DNA from: DASRHT01 sp035293765
Lineage (GTDB): Bacteria > Chloroflexota > Ktedonobacteria > Ktedonobacterales > Ktedonobacteraceae
DNA: 64,000 nt
Assembly: GCA_035293765.1 (NCBI GenBank)
Contig: DATGMF010000060.1
Coordinates: 1-64,000 of the forward strand
Reading direction: 5' to 3'
Shown here: in pieces, positions 60,043 through 64,000 of the stretch
Position numbering within the stretch: the first letter of the stretch is position 1
Layout: each line of letters starts with the position of its first letter
Position numbers and translations under genes: made by a program
Notes under the pieces: model-generated
What the model saw: the letters and a program-made list of their open reading frames with translations, nothing else
Told to the model about the DNA's origin: nothing
Database searches by the model: none

Positions 60043-61416
60043 TCAATACACCCCTGTTGCGAAACGCCAGAGTATCCAGAGCAAAGGATCAAGGCAACGC
60101 CGTGGCTGAATCGATGCGAACTTCCCGACACTATTGGGTGAACTCCCCGTGGCTGACACCGCAAAGAAGCTGCTATTCGGCACATACAATGTCGATTGCA
60201 TCAATTGTCTTTCATTCATGGAGACAAGCCATTTGCCAATCGCTACATGATTGCGCATAAAATCATCAATATGCACAAATCCATCGTATTGCACAGGATT
60301 AAGAAAGGGCATGTTTTGACGCTCAGCAACAGGAATAATCCCATCAAGCATATCTGATTTTGAAATCGTAATCGCAACAGGATCGGACAGCGGGTCGTCT
60401 GGCCCCAGACCTCGCCGGCGACGAATCACTTTGATAGCTTTATCCAGAACCTCATGCGATGATAGGCGGGCATGCATAGCCGCTCTTGGCTTTTTGTCGG
60501 CAGGCAAACGATCAACCACGCCTCTCATGCTCAGAGGATCAGCGAGGTAGATAAACGCCTGAGCACGCAAAACAGGCCAGACATATTGTGCCAGAGGCTT
60601 TTCATCTGCGATATCTTCGCCGGAGATATCATAAAAGATGAGATTAACGGAACGCGACTCTTGTACTGAGTTGGATTGTCGAATAAGCATATTGAATATC
60701 AATGGTCTCCATAGAGGAATCTCGCCCTCTTTTCCTGGCTTGAAAGGCCTCGTAATATCGAATACTTGCTGGTCTTCGAATACCTTGCGATATTCTTTAA
60801 GCATTTCCGTCGTATAATCGGTCTGAGGAACAAAACGTACTGAATTACGTATGGCATTTTGCGCCATCCCTCCTTCTTCCATCAGGCTCAGGAGCGCGGC
60901 CAGGTAATGCGTTTTTCCACTATCTGTATCACCTACAACACCAACATAAATATTCGTGCTGGACTCATAGCGATATGGTAAAGCGAGCAGACAGCGTGGA
61001 CATTGGTAACAGGCCATCTCCGAAGTGAGGAGCGGCCCATCAAGGGGGCCTTTATGCCCAAACACTGGTCCGAATACCCCTGACTTGCCAGGACGCAGCA
61101 CCTTCCCCGGATTGACCGTGGAAACGACCGCCGCCTCATTCAGACGAAACTCGTAATCACAAAATGGACATCTGAGTTTCGGCGCGATGATGCCGCTACT
61201 CTCTCCTGGCGATCTCAGAACTGGATAGCGTAGCGGCACGACCTGAATATTTCCCCCCCGGTTGTCAGCAGGACGGGGGGGTATAGAACTCGACGTAGTT
61301 CCCGCATACCCTCTATTCCCTTGAGCGGGAATTTTATGGAAAGGGTCGCCGGAGCATTCCCATTTCTGGCCGACAAAGCGGAGCGGTTTGCCGCACTCAG
61401 GACATTTTTCTTGCAT
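60043..61416 (-). CDS. Zinc-ribbon TRAFAC-type GTPase (double-GTPase 2 family-like)
   Basis: A 457-residue protein. The N-terminus is a zinc ribbon ('CPECGKPLRF...WECSGD'), with further CxxC pairs in 'LRCPFCDYEF' and 'CYQCPRCLLALPY'. The P-loop 'GVVGDTDSGKTHYLAALLSLM' is at about 160-170, G3 is 'LIFYDISGED', and the base-specificity motif is 'ITISKSDML'. This arrangement is that of the DO-GTPase2 proteins found next to GAP1 genes. ATG 61416 has GAGGAAGG upstream and lies 14 bases after the previous stop. It probably works with the dynamin-like GTPase upstream in the operon. Confidence 0.83.
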   Translation of the reverse strand: MQEKCPECGKPLRFVGQKWECSGDPFHKIPAQGNRGYAGTTSSSIPPRPADNRGGNIQVVPLRYPVLRSPGESSGIIAPKLRCPFCDYEFRLNEAAVVSTVNPGKVLRPGKSGVFGPVFGHKGPLDGPLLTSEMACYQCPRCLLALPYRYESSTNIYVGVVGDTDSGKTHYLAALLSLMEEGGMAQNAIRNSVRFVPQTDYTTEMLKEYRKVFEDQQVFDITRPFKPGKEGEIPLWRPLIFNMLIRQSNSVQESRSVNLIFYDISGEDIADEKPLAQYVWPVLRAQAFIYLADPLSMRGVVDRLPADKKPRAAMHARLSSHEVLDKAIKVIRRRRGLGPDDPLSDPVAITISKSDMLDGIIPVAERQNMPFLNPVQYDGFVHIDDFMRNHVAIGKWLVSMNERQLMQSTLYVPNSSFFAVSATGSSPNSVGKFASIQPRRCLDPLLWILWRFATGVY

Positions 61417-61430
61417 ATGTTTTTCCTTCC

Positions 61431-63650
61431 TCAAATCTGACTAAGGGTACAGATGGGAGCGGCGAGATGCACGCTCTTAGCAGCCTGACAGGCCATTTGC
61501 CACGCATGTTGCAGCTCGCTCCAGGTGATACTTTGCTCAAAAACCTCCGGCCAGATCATTGCCCGATGCGCCTTGTAGAATAAACGCCAGTCTCTTTTTG
61601 CGTTTTGTGAGCGTAATGTCTGGTCGATAAATTCTTCACCAAGTGCGCAGGCGGCACTGCCGGGAATCCTGATAAAATTGCTCAGGCGCTGCTCGATTTT
61701 GTCCACCGCTGCCTTCTGCAACATATCCAGCGTCTGTAGAATAGTCTGCGGGCTAAAGTCGCGAGGCGGGACGCGCGTTCCATAAAAAGGGGAGATATCC
61801 GCCAGCGTATCAGCCTCGCGGATACGATGCAGAAACACCCCGCGCAAAGAGAGCTGGTAGTTCCCCAGCATACGAAAGGTCTCGCGCAACGCTTCAGCCA
61901 GCAAAGGCTGGGTCGCCATCACTGCGAGCAGTTCTTTCTCTTCCCCTAACCGCGAAAAAAGGTAGTCCAGGCGACCGGTAGAGAGGAACAGGTGCGCAAT
62001 CCTGGTCTTTACCTCATCCATCGTGAAATTGGCATATTCATCAATGCTCATGAAGTGCCGCGTGAGATGTGTACGAATACCATGCAGGTAATCGTTAAAA
62101 GCATTGATAGGAGCGCCATAAGCTCCGACCCGTTGCGGGATCTCATCGATGGTCGGCAAGCCCTGATCCTGGCGACAGGCCGTGATAATCTCTTGCAGAT
62201 GCAAAACAAACTGCTCGTTGGGATTAGTATTTTCCTGCTTGAGCTGCTCAACGAGATTGAACGAAGCTGTAGTGAGTTGCGGCCATAATAGACCAAAACA
62301 CTCTTCGAATGCCTGATCCTCTTTGTGTTCCGCCGCCCTCTCGTCAAGTACTGAGGACATCTGCTCAAGGAGTTGTTCGACCTCCTGGTCAAGCGTGCAA
62401 AGCTTCAGACGCCAGCCAGCGATATATTTCTCATCGAGCGCACGCATTTCACGGGCCAGATACTCAAGCACCGGCGTCAGCACCTGCGCGCCTGCGGCAG
62501 CTTCGTTGCTACAATCCGCGACGATGCACTCCACTACTTTGATTGGATGGTCGCTATGACCTGAGGCTCCGCTTTCTATCTTGGCCTTGATATCTTCGCA
62601 ACGCACCCTATTATCATCGTCCAACGTCGTTTTATGGTTGAGCACCATAAATGACCAGTCTTCTATAGGTATGATTCCGCCCATCGCATTATGCGCCAGA
62701 TCGTAAAGCTGAAAATCAACCTCCTGCAATTCACCGCGCATATAAGGCATGAGGACAAAAATCACCACATCCACCTCCTCGCCTAATCCTTGCATCAAAC
62801 GCGTATCATCGCCGACACCGGTATCACCCAACCCGGGCATATCAACAAGCGCAATTCTTTCGACATCCTTCTGGCGAAAGTCCGTGGTGACGATAGCCTC
62901 TTTTACCGCCATAAATTCGTAGTACTCTTGACTGCCATCCAGCGATTCCTGCGCCACGTAGCGGCGTACCTCTTGAATAGGTACGAGCAAATCAGCCGCG
63001 CCAAGCAGTTTCTCATATACCTGCGCATGCCGCTTATATCGCTCCAGATGCTGATACATAGCCAGCGAGAGCGCATCCTTCTTCGTCGATCTCGGCAAAG
63101 GCTGAGCGATGAAACTTTCTAGACTGCGTGGTTCATCACCGAGACTTAACCGCTGATAGTAGGGAGCTAAGACATCGTGGAGGAATTCCTCTCGCGTATA
63201 AAAGCTGATCAGCCCTCCTTTTTGGGCAGGATCGGTATTGTGCCGGATCACACTGCGCACGCCGGTACAAAAGCGGCGATTCCCGGCTGGAATAACTTCT
63301 GATCCCACGCCGCTCAGCTTCTGTAGCAACGTACTTTTCCCCTGACCGGCACGCCCAACCACTCCAATGTTGAGCGTCTGGCGCGCAAAACGGCGCACCG
63401 GCTTGTCCAGCTCTCGCTCCAGTGCTTCCATCTTTTTTATCAACTGAGGCAGGGGGAGATGCTGGATCAAGCTGAACATTCCCTGGGGACCCTGCCGCTC
63501 GATCTTCCGATATCGTTCCTCTAACACTCTTAAAGCCTGGAGCTGCTGCCGCAAATTATATTGTTTGGCCTGCATCTCTCGCGAGAAAGGCTCACGCTGA
63601 TTGAGAATATCGGTAATTCTCTTTTCTGACATATTCGTATTTGTGTGCAT
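61431..63650 (-). CDS. Dynamin-like large GTPase
   Basis: A 739-residue protein. A helical, coiled-coil N-terminus (about 1-88) precedes the GTPase: P-loop 'IGVVGRAGQGKSTLLQKLSG' (Lys105), switch I Thr near 'RRFCTGVRSVI', G3 'ALVDMPGLGDTGVGDD' (Asp270), and a weak G4 'FMVLNHKTTLDDD'. The C-terminal 380 residues are helical, as in bacterial dynamin-like and septin-like GTPases that assemble on membranes. It stands upstream of the zinc-ribbon GTPase in a two-GTPase operon. The start 63650 has AAAGGAC upstream; a second ATG at 63632 is possible. Confidence 0.83.
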   Translation of the reverse strand: MHTNTNMSEKRITDILNQREPFSREMQAKQYNLRQQLQALRVLEERYRKIERQGPQGMFSLIQHLPLPQLIKKMEALERELDKPVRRFARQTLNIGVVGRAGQGKSTLLQKLSGVGSEVIPAGNRRFCTGVRSVIRHNTDPAQKGGLISFYTREEFLHDVLAPYYQRLSLGDEPRSLESFIAQPLPRSTKKDALSLAMYQHLERYKRHAQVYEKLLGAADLLVPIQEVRRYVAQESLDGSQEYYEFMAVKEAIVTTDFRQKDVERIALVDMPGLGDTGVGDDTRLMQGLGEEVDVVIFVLMPYMRGELQEVDFQLYDLAHNAMGGIIPIEDWSFMVLNHKTTLDDDNRVRCEDIKAKIESGASGHSDHPIKVVECIVADCSNEAAAGAQVLTPVLEYLAREMRALDEKYIAGWRLKLCTLDQEVEQLLEQMSSVLDERAAEHKEDQAFEECFGLLWPQLTTASFNLVEQLKQENTNPNEQFVLHLQEIITACRQDQGLPTIDEIPQRVGAYGAPINAFNDYLHGIRTHLTRHFMSIDEYANFTMDEVKTRIAHLFLSTGRLDYLFSRLGEEKELLAVMATQPLLAEALRETFRMLGNYQLSLRGVFLHRIREADTLADISPFYGTRVPPRDFSPQTILQTLDMLQKAAVDKIEQRLSNFIRIPGSAACALGEEFIDQTLRSQNAKRDWRLFYKAHRAMIWPEVFEQSITWSELQHAWQMACQAAKSVHLAAPICTLSQI

Positions 63651-63676
63651 AAGTTTGTCCTTTCGTCAGGCTCATG

Positions 63677-63804
63677 GCTAACCCGATGTGCAAGTTTCTG
63701 TTGCCGCCTGCGGCGGCGAGCGGAGGAAAGAGCGTGGGGACCCCCCACACCCCGCCAGGGGCTTCGCCCCTGGACCCCAACAACAACTTGCACACAGCGT
63801 TAGC
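63677..63804. repeat. 128-bp foldback (MITE/REP-like) element
   Basis: GCTAAC (63677) and TGTGCAAGTT (63687-63696) on the left pair with AACTTGCACA (63785-63794) and GTTAGC (63799-63804) on the right. Inside lie two more GC-rich hairpins, including CCAGGGGC-TTC-GCCCCTGG (63755-63773). The sequence is of the dispersed palindromic type common in large genomes. It sits between two genes of the GTPase cluster. Confidence 0.6.
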
Positions 63805-63827
63805 TAAAAAGATTTAGCGTCAGCCGT

Positions 63828-64000
63828 TTATGAAATTGCGATCTGCCCGATGAGTTCACCAAGCGCGTGATCGATTTGATTGAGCTCGTTGTGGGCCTGC
63901 TCAATCTCCGAGAGCTGCTGATCCACTCTGGCCTGCCCAAGCGTCTTCGCCTGGAGGATCGGCTGCACCTGCTCATCGACATTGTGCAGGTTTAACCTGA
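63828..64000 (-). CDS. Coiled-coil protein, C-terminal end (start outside window)
   Basis: The minus-strand frame is open from the window edge to TAA at 63828 and gives about 56 residues of amphipathic helix: 'VDEQVQPILQAKTLGQARVD' then 'QQLSEIEQAHNELNQIDHAL'. It has the Leu/Ile heptad pattern of a coiled coil. It is transcribed toward the GTPase genes, 177 bases upstream of the first, so it may be part of the same cluster. No family can be named from this part. Confidence 0.6.
   Translation of the reverse strand, partial: RLNLHNVDEQVQPILQAKTLGQARVDQQLSEIEQAHNELNQIDHALGELIGQIAIS

Overview
The window looks like chromosomal DNA of a filamentous, multicellular Chloroflexota bacterium of the Ktedonobacteria type. 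This is an inference from gene content: a baseplate-J-like surface protein, a TPR-CHAT protease, a membrane-anchored STAND ATPase with 14 WD40 repeats, GAF and XRE regulators with wide spacing, several SDRs, and a GAP1/GTPase cluster. There is no rRNA or tRNA gene and no CRISPR array. Gene density is moderate and operons are short.

Layout. 0-4.3 kb: 3' end of a baseplate-J-like gene, a lone TnpB, a small membrane protein, and an XRE regulator divergent from a DUF4177-like gene plus clpP, with a duplicated palindrome between them. 4.3-11.6 kb: SDR genes, a cytochrome b/molybdopterin oxidoreductase fusion, two gene remnants (response regulator, GH15), and an acyl-CoA dehydrogenase/APH-kinase pair. 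11.6-18.5 kb: a TPR-CHAT protease divergent from a small helical protein, a lipoprotein and a pentapeptide-repeat protein. 18.5-26 kb: fabG-like SDR, methyltransferases, membrane proteins, a GAF regulator, an FKBP isomerase and cysE. 26.1-30.4 kb: a TPP-riboswitch operon tenA-thiDE-thiG-thiE/tenI-thiS. 30.6-33.6 kb: PPi-type phosphofructokinase, phosphopentomutase and a GNAT gene, with overlapping ends. 33.6-38.4 kb: HAD phosphatase, phosphohexomutase, ROK kinase and an acyl-CoA-dehydrogenase-like gene. 38.5-43.3 kb: STAND/WD40 ATPase and a paralogue of the 16-kb lipoprotein.

43.9-49.3 kb holds an MFS transporter gene cut in two by a roughly 4.2-kb integrative element. The element carries an excisionase-like HTH protein, a sigma-70-like gene split by an in-frame amber codon, a small unknown gene and a large serine recombinase. 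49.4-50.8 kb has a MoaD-like protein and a rhodanese. 51-55 kb has a cobalamin-riboswitch-controlled BtuF-BtuC-BtuD uptake operon. 55-57.2 kb has a glycosyltransferase-9-like protein and a methyltransferase.

The right end (57.5-64 kb, minus strand) is the strongest candidate for an unusual system. It is a compact cluster of a coiled-coil protein (running off the window), a dynamin-like GTPase, a zinc-ribbon GTPase, a GAP1-N2-like protein with a membrane anchor and an extracellular Ig-like domain, and a DUF4230 membrane protein. It resembles the GTPase-centred conflict systems predicted in multicellular bacteria. Together with the CHAT protease and the STAND ATPase, the window carries three signalling or conflict-type modules.
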